A stretch of DNA of 48,734 nt from Parvularia atlantis (taxonomy: Eukaryota; Opisthokonta; Rotosphaerida). The notes under the pieces are model-generated. The model had not been told where the DNA came from, did no database searches, and was given only the letters and a program-made list of their open reading frames with translations. The DNA is taken from assembly GCA_943704415.1 (NCBI GenBank), contig CALSCO010001459.1, positions 1-48,734 of the forward strand, in the 5' to 3' direction. Each line of letters opens with the position of its first letter. Position 1 is the first letter of the stretch. Made by a program: the position numbers and the translations under genes. This document shows, in pieces, positions 31,269 through 41,226 of this stretch.

Positions 31269-34184
31269 TCACGAAGTCGACGGCGGCGCCGGCGCCGGCC
31301 TCTGCACGCTGGCGTCCTGTGGGGCTGTGTGTGGGGCGTGCGGGGCGTGAGGACGCGTGGGCGCGTGGCGCGATCGCACGCACAAGCACCGGCACCCGGG
31401 GCGGCTGCGCGCGGCGCACGCGGCTGCGATGGCGGGCCGGCCGGGGCGACGGCGACGGTGGGCGAGCCGGCCGGAACGGGTACGGCCATGGGCATCACGG
31501 GCATCGGCAGCGGGTACGGGATCTCTGTGTACACGCGCGCGTGCGCGCGCAAGGACCAGGCGGGCGACGTGAGTTCGGCGCGATCGAACGCGTGCACGCG
31601 CACGCACGCTGCGGGACAGCGTACGGCGACTGGTCCATGTAGTACGGCTGCGCATAATGCGGCACTGTGCCCGGGCGTGTGAGCACGGCCGGCTTATCGC
31701 GCACAAGCGCTGCCCGTCACGCACTCGCATAGTACGGCATCTGCATCGGCATCGGCACGACACGTGGCATCGGCTGCGGCCTGTATCCGGCCGGCATGGG
31801 CGCGCCGGCCATGTACTGCTGCTGCATGTACATCTCGGCCTCGGGCGTGAGCATCTGCGGCGCGAGTGTGTGCGTTGAGCGTGCGCGCGCGCAGGCGCGG
31901 CTGCGGCGCAGCACACCGCCTGCTGTGGGCCCTGGTGGATGAAGCGCGCCTGCGCACGCTCGCGTCAGGTGCAGTGCATGCAAGCACGCCGCAGGCGGCA
32001 GCGCACTGCCTGCTGCTGCTGCTGGTACGTGAGCGCCTCGATGTCGATCGCTGGCGGCGTCGTGTGCGCGGGTCAGCGACAAAGCAGAGCGGCGCGCGCA
32101 GACAAGCGTACACGGCTGCTTGCCCATCATCCGTGGCGACATCATCTGCTGCGGCACCGGCACCGGCACCGGGACCACGTACGGCGACGCAGGCAGCGCG
32201 GCCATGCCAGGGCTGCCCACGACCACGGGCACGGCCACGGGCGCAGCCGCCGGCGCCGACGGGACGTACGCCTTGGCTGAGACGTTGAACCTGATCGGCT
32301 CTGCGCGGGCGGGCCAGTGTGAGCGCGCTCGCTCTTGCCTCGACGTGGTGCCGCACTCTTTGCGGGTGCGGCCTCAGCCGGCTTGGCCACCGTCTCGTCG
32401 GCCGTGGCCGGGGCTGCAGCGGCGTTTGCGGGAGCGGCGGTGGCGGGCACATCGGCCTGCGGCAGCCTCTCAGTCAGCGCACGGTCAAACGGTGTCAAAG
32501 AGCGCGTGCCTTTGCGGCTGTGCTCGCGGTCGCGGCGGTCGCGGACTCGGCTGCGGTCGGCGAAGCGCTCGCAGTCGGAGACGCAGCAGCAACCGGCGAG
32601 GCGGCCGCGGCCGGCGAGCGTTGGCTCTTGGCCATGTTGGCGTTGAACTTGTGCGAGTCGCGCTCAAAGTCGTGCTTGAGCTCCAGCGCCTTGTTGCGGC
32701 GTGCATTCGACAGCTGCCGCCAGGCCCATCGTCAGCGACCGCTTGACGGTGCAGCGCGAGCGCACCTTGTCCTGCTCGCTCTTCACAAACTTGTCCATGG
32801 CCTGCTGCACGCTCTCGGTTGCCTGGCCCCGGCTGTCGGCCGCCTGGCCGTCGCAGCGCTGAGCACACCGACGCGCACACCGATGCGTACACACAGAACG
32901 CGCACCTTGCGTTGCTGCGGCGGTACGTACGCGTTCGCGGAGCGGCGCTGCACCGCCCCGAACGCCATCTCCTCGTCGGCGCCCTGTGCAGTGTCGGGCT
33001 CCTCGAAGCTCGCCTGCGCGCGGGCCGGCGTGCGCGCAGTCAGCAACGCGGTGGCACTGCGTGCGCGTCACAGACCTCGTCGCGGCCACGGCCGTTCGAC
33101 TTGTTGAGCATCTCCTGCGCGATCCGCGCGGCTTCGCGCTCGCGCTTGGCAAAGTCGGGCGCGCTCTTGTCGATCTGCGTGGTGTAGATCTGCACGTGCG
33201 CGCACACGCACACACGCGAGCGTCAGACTACGTCGCGATGGCCGTGTGTGCGCCCACGCGCCTCCTCGCTGAACGACGACACGACGTTGAACTTTTCGTT
33301 GTTGACCTGGAACTGGTCCCACTGTCGTCCGCCACGGCCACGCTCAAGCGAGAAATCCTCCAGCGCGCCCGCTGCGGTGCACAGCGGTGATCAGCAAGCA
33401 GTGCGCGGCGGCCTGCCCGGCTGCGCTACCATCGTCGTCCTTCCACGGCACTAGCTCGCGCTCGTTGTTGTCGCGGTTGCCGCTGATGGCCGTGTCAGTC
33501 TGCGCGCGCCATTGTGAGCCACCGACTGCGTGCTAGCGGGGGGTCGGCGCCCACCTTGAACGCCGCACTGCCCGCGGCGCCGCCGTGCTCGGGCGCGCCG
33601 TCGCTGTCGTGCAGCGCGACGCCGCGCGCGACCACGTGCACGAGGTTCTCGCCGGGCACGACGAGCGACTCGACGATGTCGTCGCGGCTGGCGGGCGCGC
33701 TCTCGCCCGGCTTGAGCAGGAACGCGCGGTTGAGTGTGACGCCAAAGCTGCAGCCGGCGCCGCGCGTGTCATGACCCTGTGTTGCGCCAGCGTGTGCGCA
33801 CCGCTCGTGCAGCGTCGCCGTCCCGAGCAGGCCGACGTAGACCTCGCCCGACGCCAGGTGCACCTCGACCTGGTGGCCGATCAGGCGCGCAAACAGGTAC
33901 AGCGCGCGCTCGTGCTGCTCGGCCGCGCCGGGCGTCTCGGCGGCGGCGCTGGCTGGCGAGGCGGCGCCGGCGGCGGCTGCTGTGGTGGGCCGCGGCGTCG
34001 TCGTCTGCGCGCTCTTGACGCTCACGGGGCTCATTGCCGCCACCGGTGAGGACGCGCCCGACGTCGGCGTGCCCGGCTTGGCGCCGACGCCGCCGACGCC
34101 GCCGACGCCGCTGCTGGCGCCGCCCGCCGGCGAGGCCGTGCGCGAACCGCGGCCACGGCCACTTGGAGCGCGGCGGGCCTCCAT
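31269..34184 (-). CDS. ATXN2: Ataxin-2/Pbp1-like RNA-binding protein
   Basis: ATG 34184, TGA 31269, about 10 exons and nearly 800 residues. After a Gly/Ala/Pro-rich N-terminus, an Lsm-like fold spans about 33900-33600 (RLIGHQVEVHLASGEVYVGLL; later IVESLVVPGENLVHVVARG). The LsmAD domain follows (LYTTQIDKSAPDFAKREREAA near 33190-33130, ending NAYVPPQQ near 32925), as in ataxin-2 and yeast Pbp1. A PAM2 motif, RFNVSAKAYVP, near 32290-32260 would bind the MLLE domain of poly(A)-binding protein. The C-terminal third is rich in Pro, Met, Tyr and Gln (for example MPYYAMPHYAQPYYMDQS) and is likely disordered and prone to condense. Ataxin-2 regulates poly(A) tail length, stress granules and translation. 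Its start codon is only 26 bp from that of the divergent gene at 34211. Confidence 0.93.
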
Positions 34185-34210
34185 GCGGTAAATTACACAA
34201 TCGCTGTCAA
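34185..34210. promoter_or_regulatory. 26-bp space between divergent start codons
   Basis: Only 26 bp, AT-richer than average (it contains GTAAATTACACAATCGC), separate the ATG of the ataxin-2 gene (minus) and the ATG at 34211 (plus). A shared bidirectional promoter must overlap the coding sequences, or the transcripts must overlap. Confidence 0.6.
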
Positions 34211-34614
34211 ATGCTGTCGGAACAAGATGTACAGGTGCTGTTCGAGGTCGACGTGCTGCGCGAGCTACAGGAGCCGACGTTCCTCGAGGCGCTGCGCGAG
34301 GTCGAGCGTGAGGCCGGGCGCGCGGCAAGGCGCGACGATGGGTCGGCCAGCTCGCGCGCACGACCGCCGCACCTGGCGGTCGCCGTAACTCGCGACGGTG
34401 CGTTTCGCTCCGGCTCCGCATCGACGCGATCACCCTGATGCGCGGCCGCACAGAGGCCCGCGCGCAGCTCAAAGAAGCAGCGAGATGCCTGCTACTCAAC
34501 CGTCGCGCGCTCGTGCAGGCGCTACGCGCCGAGCGCGAGGCCGCCAAGCTCGCCGCCGCGAACGTCGGGCGCAACAACGTCATCCAGGCACTGCGCGACA
34601 GCGGACTCGTTTGA
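34211..34614 (+). CDS. Small helical protein of unknown function
   Basis: Two exons, 34211-34397 and 34454-34614, give 115 residues. The intron is a standard one (GTGCGTTTC donor, CTGAT-like branch, ACAG acceptor). The protein is rich in Arg, Ala, Glu and Leu, with an N-terminal amphipathic helix (VDVLRELQEPTFLEALREVE) and a C-terminal helix (RRALVQALRAEREAAKLAA), ending NNVIQALRDSGLV. There is no signal peptide or membrane segment. The amphipathic pattern suggests a small subunit of a complex, but I recognise no family. The intact splice frame and the normal stop support it being real. Confidence 0.6.
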
Positions 34615-34700
34615 CACCGCCCCCCTCCCCCACCCCCACACACACCACCCACACACACACCGCACAATCTCAATCGATCGCTCAGTGTCGTGCACAGAAT

Positions 34701-35903
34701 CTAAACAATCGACTGCAGCCGGTCGGCCACGGCAAGCTGTGTCCGCGTCAGGTTCGAAAGGTAGACGACCATGAGCAGGTCCTGCAGGTTGGTGTTGAAC
34801 ATGTGCTCAAACTGCTGCCGGTCGACCTTGGGCACGGTCGCCACGGCCTCCATCAGCTGGCGCCCGATGTCGATGTCGGGCGTGCCCGCGCCGCTCTGCC
34901 GCGCGCGTCGGTGAGGCGTGCCCGCGCCGCATTGACGCGGCCGCGGCCACACACACCAGCACGTCGTCGACATACTTCTGCGCCTTGTCCAGCAGGTCGC
35001 GCACGCTGGTGACCGAGCGCTGCAGGTTCTCGAGGTCCGACAGGAGCGACGCCGTTCGCGTGGGCGAGGCGCTCGCGCGTGCGACCAGGTCGACTGTTTG
35101 CGTGCGGCGTGAGCGGCCGCACGCCAGCACGCCAGGCCCACGCACTGCCGATGCGCTCGGCCTCGGACAGCTTGAGCTCGCACGGGATCGGCAGGAACAT
35201 GGACCCCTGCGCACCCTCGGTTGTGATCAGGCCGATGTACGAGCTGCGGGACGCGCGCGCGCGTGCACATGCGTCAGCTGCAGCCACCGGGTGCTAGCGC
35301 GCGCGCGGCGTGCGGCACCTCGTGTACGCGTTGATGTTGAGGCGGCTGTTGGTCAGCTCCGTGTCGACCGTGAGGTGGACCGGGTGCTGCAGCTCCTTGT
35401 TGAGCATGGCGCGGATCTCCTTGCCGTAAAAGTCGTGGATGAGGGACGAGGCGAGCGAGAGCGAGTTGCCCGTGGCGTACCTGCGTGCGAGTGTGTGAGG
35501 ACGCCAGCGGCGCACCAGCTCCGCAAGAGCACACCAGCCGACGATGATCTCCTTCGGGTTGGCGCGCTGGTGCAGGTCGAGCATGTTGCGGTGGTACTCG
35601 ATGTCGATCAGCGGCTGGTCGCCGACCTCGGTGTGCGGCACGGCGAAGGCGCTGCGGACCTCGATGTCGCCGGCCTCGCCCACAACGCCGAGCAGCGTGC
35701 CGATCACGCGCGTCTTCTCGTTTTCCTCGCCCCGGCGCATGAAGTGGTCCAGCACCGACAGCACGACGACGGGGTGCACCTGGCGGCGGCGGGCGCACGC
35801 GCGGGTGGCGTGAGCGACACGTACGCGCAACACGGCAGGCTGAGGCAGGGCGCACCTTGACGCGGTGCGAACCGACCGCGAGGGCCACGTGGTCGGTCGC
35901 CAT
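34701..35903 (-). CDS. EIF3F: Translation initiation factor eIF3 subunit f
   Basis: ATG 35903 (MATDHVALAVGSHRVKVHPV), TAG 34701, about 285 residues. An MPN domain starts almost at once: HPVVVLSVLDHFMRR, TRVIGTLLGVV, FAVPHTE, then IDIEYHRNMLDLH and KEIIVGWYATG. A loop follows (LIHDFYGKE), then HLTVDTELTNSRLNINAY. The C-terminal helical part has DLENLQRSVTSVRDLLDKAQKYVDDVL and the conserved end FEHMFNTNLQDLLMVVYLSNLTRTQLAVADRL, which is diagnostic of eIF3f. As in other eIF3f proteins, the zinc-binding JAMM residues of active MPN+ proteases are not present, so the role is structural in the eIF3 octamer that binds the 40S subunit. The start codon is 15 bp from that of the divergent ITPK1 gene. 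Confidence 0.96.
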
Positions 35904-35918
35904 GTTGACTTTGCGTGG
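35904..35918. promoter_or_regulatory. 15-bp space between divergent start codons
   Basis: The eIF3f ATG (35903, minus) and the ITPK1 ATG (35919, plus) are only 15 bp apart. No core promoter fits here, so promoter elements must lie inside the opposite gene or in the introns near each 5' end (eIF3f has one after codon 16). Confidence 0.6.
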
Positions 35919-37122
35919 ATGCGGATCGGCTACCACTTCCCGCCCAAGAAGCTCGCCAAGCAGCGCATCGGCGACCTGCTGCAGCACCTCGCGTGCGTGG
36001 CGGGCGCGTGGCGCGGATCGTCCTGACGTCGTGTGCAGCGCGCAGGGGTGGACGCTCACGCCGATCGACCTCAACCGCCCGCTCGACGCCCAGGGCCCCT
36101 TTGACGTCGTGCGCCGCCCGGCCGCCCGCTCGGCGCGCCCTCCCGGCTCAGCCCGCGGCGGCGCAGGTGCTGCACAAGCTCACGGACCTGATCGTGCGCT
36201 CCGATGACGACCCGGCCGCCGCCGCCCGCCTGCGCGCGCTCAACGACTGGGCCGCCACGCACCCGCGCACGGTCTGGATCGACCCGCTGCCGAGCGTCGT
36301 GCGCCTGACCGACCGCATCGCGACGGCCGATGCGCTGGACGAATGCCTCGCGCGGCATCCGGGTGCGTGCGTGCGTGCGTGCGTGCGTGCGCAGGTGCGC
36401 GCTGGCGGCGGCCTGACGCGCGCGTCCAGGCCTCTTTCGCCTGCCAAACGCCGTTGTGCTGAGCGATGACCGCGACGCCGACGCACTCGTCGGGCTGCGC
36501 TTTCCCGTCGGTGTGCGCGTGCTCGTGCGGTGAGCGTGGTGTGCTGCTGAGCGCCCGCGCACGCCGAGCAGTCGTCAAGACGGCCGCGGCGTGCGGGTCG
36601 CCAGACGCGCACCTGGTGACGATCGCGTTCGAGCCGGCGCAGGTGCTCGCGGCGAGGCGAGGGCGCGTGCTCGTGCAGGAGTTTGTGCGGCACGACAATG
36701 TCATGCTCAAGTGCTACGTGCTCAACGGCAACGTGCGGCTGGACCTGCGGACGTCGATCGAGCTCGGCGCGTCTGCCGAAGCGGTCCAGCTCGACACGCA
36801 GACGCTGTCGAAGCGTGCAGACGCCCACGCCAAGCTCGAGCAGCGCGCGCAGGGCGCGGTCGACCCCGGGCGTCTGCAGCAGATAGCGTGCGCGCTCGGC
36901 GAGACCCTGGTGCGCCTGCACCGACGTTGCTGGGCGCGCAGGCTGATGGCTGTCGCACAGGGCCTGAGCCTGTTTGGCTTTGATCTGATCGTGGAGGGGC
37001 CGTCGGGCGAGCCGCACGTGGTCGACGTCAACTACTTCCCCGCGTACGACGGCGTGGACGACTTTTTCCGCCAGACGCAGGCACTGATCGTTGCCAAGCT
37101 GCGCGCGCGCGACACCATATAG
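35919..37122 (+). CDS. ITPK1: Inositol-tetrakisphosphate 1-kinase
   Basis: ATG 35919 to TAG 37120-37122, six exons, about 295 residues. It aligns along its whole length with ITPK1: start RIGYHFPPKKLAKQRI, then TPIDLNRPLDAQGPFDV and LHKLTDLIVRSDDD. The WIDPLPSVVRLTDR segment follows (substrate side), then FPVVVKTAAACGS, the VLVQEFVRHDNVMLKCYVL strand, SLFGFDLIVEG, and the metal-binding end VVDVNYFPAYDGVDDFF with Asp and Asn conserved. The ATP-grasp enzyme phosphorylates Ins(3,4,5,6)P4 and Ins(1,3,4)P3 on the way to InsP6, in the cytosol. Seven GTGC repeats fill part of the intron near 36363-36390. ITPK1 is found in animals, plants, Entamoeba and other protists but not in typical fungi. Confidence 0.96.
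36363..36390 (+). repeat. (GTGC)7 run at an intron donor
   Basis: Seven GTGC units form the 5' part of an ITPK1 intron, so the GTGCG donor signal is itself tandemly repeated. The conserved protein alignment fits splicing at the first unit, but slippage to later units would be possible. Confidence 0.85.
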
Positions 37123-37176
37123 GCAGCTGATGATCATCACTTGTTCGCACTTGCAAGCAAACACAAAAAGGGCACG

Positions 37177-40100
37177 TCACACCGCGGCCGTTGTGCCGTT
37201 GATCGTCACGTCGCTCGGCAGGCCCTGGCGCTCGAGCGCCGACAGCACGCGCGACATGAGCTCACGCTCCTTGACGCGCTCGGCCTCGCGCTCGGCCTCC
37301 AACTGGCGTTGCTTCTCCCACATCTCGCGGACCTCCTTGTCGCGCTGCGCGATCTGCCGGCACTCCTCGTCGAGCAGGCGGCGCGTCTCGTTCAGAGACG
37401 CACGCAGCTGCCGCGCCTCCTCGACCGTCTCGCGCGAGCCGCCGCAGCACATGGCCAGATACCGGCTGACTGTGCCGCCACCGTTCTCCATCGTCGCCAG
37501 CTCCGACATCTTCATGTCTTCCTGCGGCTCGTACGCGGCCGGGCCGATGAAGCTGAGCGCCACGGGCAGGAACTGCGCAGCGCGCGAGGCGTGAGACGTT
37601 GAGAGGCGCGCAAGGCGGTCACAGGCGCACCAGCATCGCGTGGAATACACTGAGCACGCAGACGAGGAAAAACTGCTTGAAGAAGACGATGAAAACGTAC
37701 GACTGGCTGACCGAAAGCAGCATGATCGCGAGGAAGGTCGAGAGCGCGCCGTTGATGACGCTGTTGCCGATGTCGGCGATGGCGGCGATGACGCGCTCGT
37801 CGCGCGTGCCCTGCTTGAGCTGCGCGCGGCGCCAGGCGCGGGTCGGCACGCGACTTGGCAGCGCGCGAGCGCACACGCACCATAAAGCAGTGCCCGATGT
37901 GCGCAACGTAGTCCACCGAGAGGCCCACGGCGAGCACGAGGTTGACGGCCGACACCGAGTCGAGCGCAACGTCCCAGAACGTCATCAGGCCGATGATGTC
38001 GAGGATGACGAGCGCGACGCACAGCTCGACCTGCACCGCCCAGCCGCGTCAGCGCACGGCGCGCACGCAGCGCCGCAAGGGCACGCACCAGCAGCGCGAC
38101 GATCGGCTGCGCGATCAGCAGCAGGATGATCACAAAGACAATGATGAGCGACGACAGCAGGCTGCTGTAGATCGAGCTCTCGACCACGGCGTTCTGCTCC
38201 CACGTCAGATAGAGGTACGTCCACGGGAAGGCCTCGATCTCAAGCTCGGCGCACTTGTCGCGCAGGGCGTACATGGCCTGGACCTGTGGCGACGCGGGAC
38301 GTAAGGCCACGAGCGCACACATACGTGGCGGAGCGCACCTCCTCGGGCGCGCTCGACAGCGGCTCGTACGACCAGCGGATGCGCGTCGACAAAATGGCGC
38401 CGTTTGCGCCGGGCCCGAACACGACGTCGTTCGAGTACAACTGGCCCTCGGGTGTCACAAGGAAGGCGCGCAGCCACTCGTTGAACACGGTCGCGTTGGG
38501 CGGGCGGCCGTTGCTGTCGAGCTGGTCCTGCGCGCTCGCCGTGCGTGAGTACCGCCCTCCCGGCGGCGCAACGGCCTGCAGTGTGCACCTTATACTCGCT
38601 GGTGCCGAGCCACGCGATGTACTCGTCGAACCACGAGCGGTAGAAGGCCGAGTTGGTCGGGTACATGAACGCGGTGCCGTTGAGGTCGGCGGTCAGGCCG
38701 GCAAGGAGCGCCTGCACGTCCGGGTTGCCGTACTGCACTGTGCCCGTCGTGACGATGTCGACCTGCCGCGCGGGTGTCTCGTTAGTAACCGCGCTCGCCC
38801 CGCCAGCGCACGGCGCACCGGGTCGCCCAGGTCGACAAACAGGTTTGCGTTCACGTCCTGCGTCACCGACACATACGAGCCGTCCGGCACGAAGCTCGAC
38901 AGGGCGTCCTGCGCGGCGTGCATGCGTGAGCCCAGCCGACGTACGCCTCACGCACGCGCGCGCGACGCACCTTGATCACGACCTGCGTCACGCCCCAGAT
39001 CGACACGCCGGCGAGCGCGAGCGTGGCCAGAATGATGAGCAGGCGCATGGGCCGCTTGAGCACAAACGGCGCCCAGTACACCTCGAGGAAGTAGGGCACG
39101 TAGCCGCTGGATGACGACGGGCGTGAGCGTGAGCGTGAGCGCGCCGCATCCGCGCAGCAGCGCACCGCTTCGTCGGTGAGTCGATCTTCTCGTACGGGCG
39201 GCGGATGCAGCAGCAGCAGTCGAGGCGGCCGTTGGCGATGCGGTGCTCATCGAGCACGAGCGCGCTGCAGAACCAAGTGATCTGGAAAAAATACAGGCCG
39301 ACGGCGGCCAGCGCGGTGAAGACGCAAAACGACTGCAGCGCGGGCAGGGGCGACGTCGCGCCGATGAGAAACGCGAAAAAGTTGGTCAGGCTGCGGCGCG
39401 GCCCCGCGTGAGGCGTCGCTCTTGTTGGTAGCGTCAGCACGATGCGCGCACCTCGTCACGGTGATGGAAACGCCCGCGTGCGCCATGGCCTCGGCCGTGC
39501 GCATCTCGATCGACTCGTGCGGGTCCGTCTGCTGGTACGCGTTGAAGATGATAAACACGTTGTCAACGCCGACCGCGAGCAGCAGGAACGGCAGGACCGA
39601 GTGCACGTAGTTGTACTTGTAGCCGAACGCGCTGGCCAGGCCAAAGCTGAAGGCGATGGCGAAGCCGATGCTGACGATGCCCATGAGCGAGAGCACGACG
39701 CGCGAGCGCAGAAACGAGAATTTGCCGAGGACGACGGCGGTGTAGACAATGATGAGCGCGAAGCCCGCGAGCAGGATGACGACGTCGCTTGTCACGGCCT
39801 CGTTGAACTCGTCCGTGTACGAGCGCTCGGCCTCGGGGTAGACGTAGAGCTGGTCGTTCTCGGCCCGCGTGAGGCTGATGAACGCGAGCTCCCACGTCTC
39901 CGCCGGCAGATCCACGACCGAGCCCCCGAGGACCTGGCCACGGTTGTCGAGCAGATACACGGTCTTGAGCGCGGTCGCGCCGATGATCTGCGTGCGCGCG
40001 CAGCTCGTCGGCATCGCGAGCACGCGCGTGCGTGAGCGTACCTCGCCGCTGTCGTCAAAGTCGATGCCGCCGAGCTGGCGCAGCACCGCGGTCGGGTCCT

Positions 40101-40864
40101 GCCTGTTGCGGGCGTTGATCGTCGCGAGTGGGTCCGCGTCGGCCTCCAGCGCCGCGAGGTCAAAGTTCCAGAGCGAGAGGATGCTGTCGATGTCGCACTC
40201 GGTCGTGCCCGGGCGGAACACGCACAGGTTCTGGAGGTACCACCACTCTGGCGCGTCGCCCTCGCCGCCGCCGTCGTCCGCGCCCTCTTCCTCAACGGGT
40301 ACGGTCACGTTGAGCGCAGCGATCTCGAGGTGCAGGTTCATGGCCGCGACGAGCGCCACCGACGTGAGCGCGTTGTCGCCCTCGCGTGACTCAACGATCA
40401 CGTACGACACGCGCGGCTCATTGGTGTACAGCGCGCCAACTGCGGCGCCGCGTGAGCGTCAACAAGCACGCAGGGGCGGGCGGCGCACCCAAGCCGGCCT
40501 GCTCGAGCGCGACCGAGTCCTGCGGGATCCACAGCTTGTCGCCGCGGTTCTCGATCTCAAACTGGACGCAGCCGATCGCGGCCAGGCCGGCCACGAGCGC
40601 GGCGCAGGTCATGACGCCGGCCGGGTTGCGCGCGCAGAAGCGGCCGATGTGCCAGAAGACGTAGAAGAAGAACGCGTTGCAGGCGTTGCTGATCGCGCGC
40701 AGGCCGCTGTTTACACGATCGTAGCAGCCTGGGTCCGCCTCCGCCTCCTGCTGCTGCTGCTTTTCCTTGAGCGCCTCGCCACTGCCGCCGCCGCTGCTGC
40801 TCGTGCTGCTCGTGCGCGACGCGCCCAGCAGCGCCTCGACTGAGCCCTCTGCCGTGCTGGCCAT
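37177..40864 (-). CDS. Patched-related RND family membrane protein
   Basis: The ATG at 40864 (MASTAEGSVEALLG) is the most conservative start; the frame is open upstream with further ATGs at 40927 and 41077. The stop is at 37177, giving about 1,000 residues. Order: Ser-rich cytosolic lead; first TM (MTCAALVAGLAAIGCVQF near 40600); a large lumenal/extracellular loop; a five-helix sterol-sensing-like block at 39820-39190 with the helix-4 motif AVGVDNVFIIFNAY near 39565; a second TM1-like helix near 39030; and a second loop. The second membrane block (38150-37620) carries AVGLSVDYVAHIGHCFM. These paired GxxxD-type motifs are the proton/sodium-relay hallmark of RND proteins (Patched, NPC1, PTCHD). 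Unusually, the C-terminus is a charged coiled coil (ETVEEARQLRASLNETRRLL...) ending DVTINGTTAAV. Transport of sterol or lipid is inferred from the family only. Confidence 0.88.
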
Positions 40865-41226
40865 CGCGGAGAAAGTGCAGCAGCCACGTGGCCAGATCGC
40901 CGATCCTGTCACTGTTCTGCGTGCCATGCTGGCTGGCGGCAAGGTGGCTGGCGAAGAATGACTGGCCGAGCTACCGACAAGGCTAGGCTGCCCGACACGG
41001 TCGCCGAGGACGCCGCCCACCGCCTGATAAGATGGGCACAGCTCAATCGAGTTCATCGGCGGCCCGGCTCTCCCCATGACCCGGCCCGTTGGGCCCTTGC
41101 CCGCGCATAACCGGTGCGTGCCGCTCGCTGCGCCCGACGCCGTGCGCTGACTTGGTCTTTCTGCTTACTTTCGCATGTGTCGTGCACCAGAGGTTACGTA
41201 GCAACGTTGCCAGAACGCAGAACAGT
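40865..41226. other. Upstream region of patched-like gene
   Basis: These 362 bp lie between the patched-like start codon and the stop of the PMT gene on the same strand. The frame of the patched-like protein remains open to about 41077, so part of this may be coding N-terminus. The region 41080-41226 is less GC-rich and is the likely promoter plus the 3' end of the PMT gene. No other feature was seen. Confidence 0.45.

Noticed and set aside
31206-31269. Ataxin-2 and the downstream coiled-coil gene as one fused gene
   Set aside because: One acceptor choice keeps the frame open into the next gene, but another standard acceptor gives a natural stop at 31269, and the next protein has its own ATG at 31206.
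30338-31642. 434-residue plus-strand frame rich in Ser, Arg and Cys
   Set aside because: Composition is that of an antisense shadow of the coiled-coil and ataxin-2 genes, with no domain signal.
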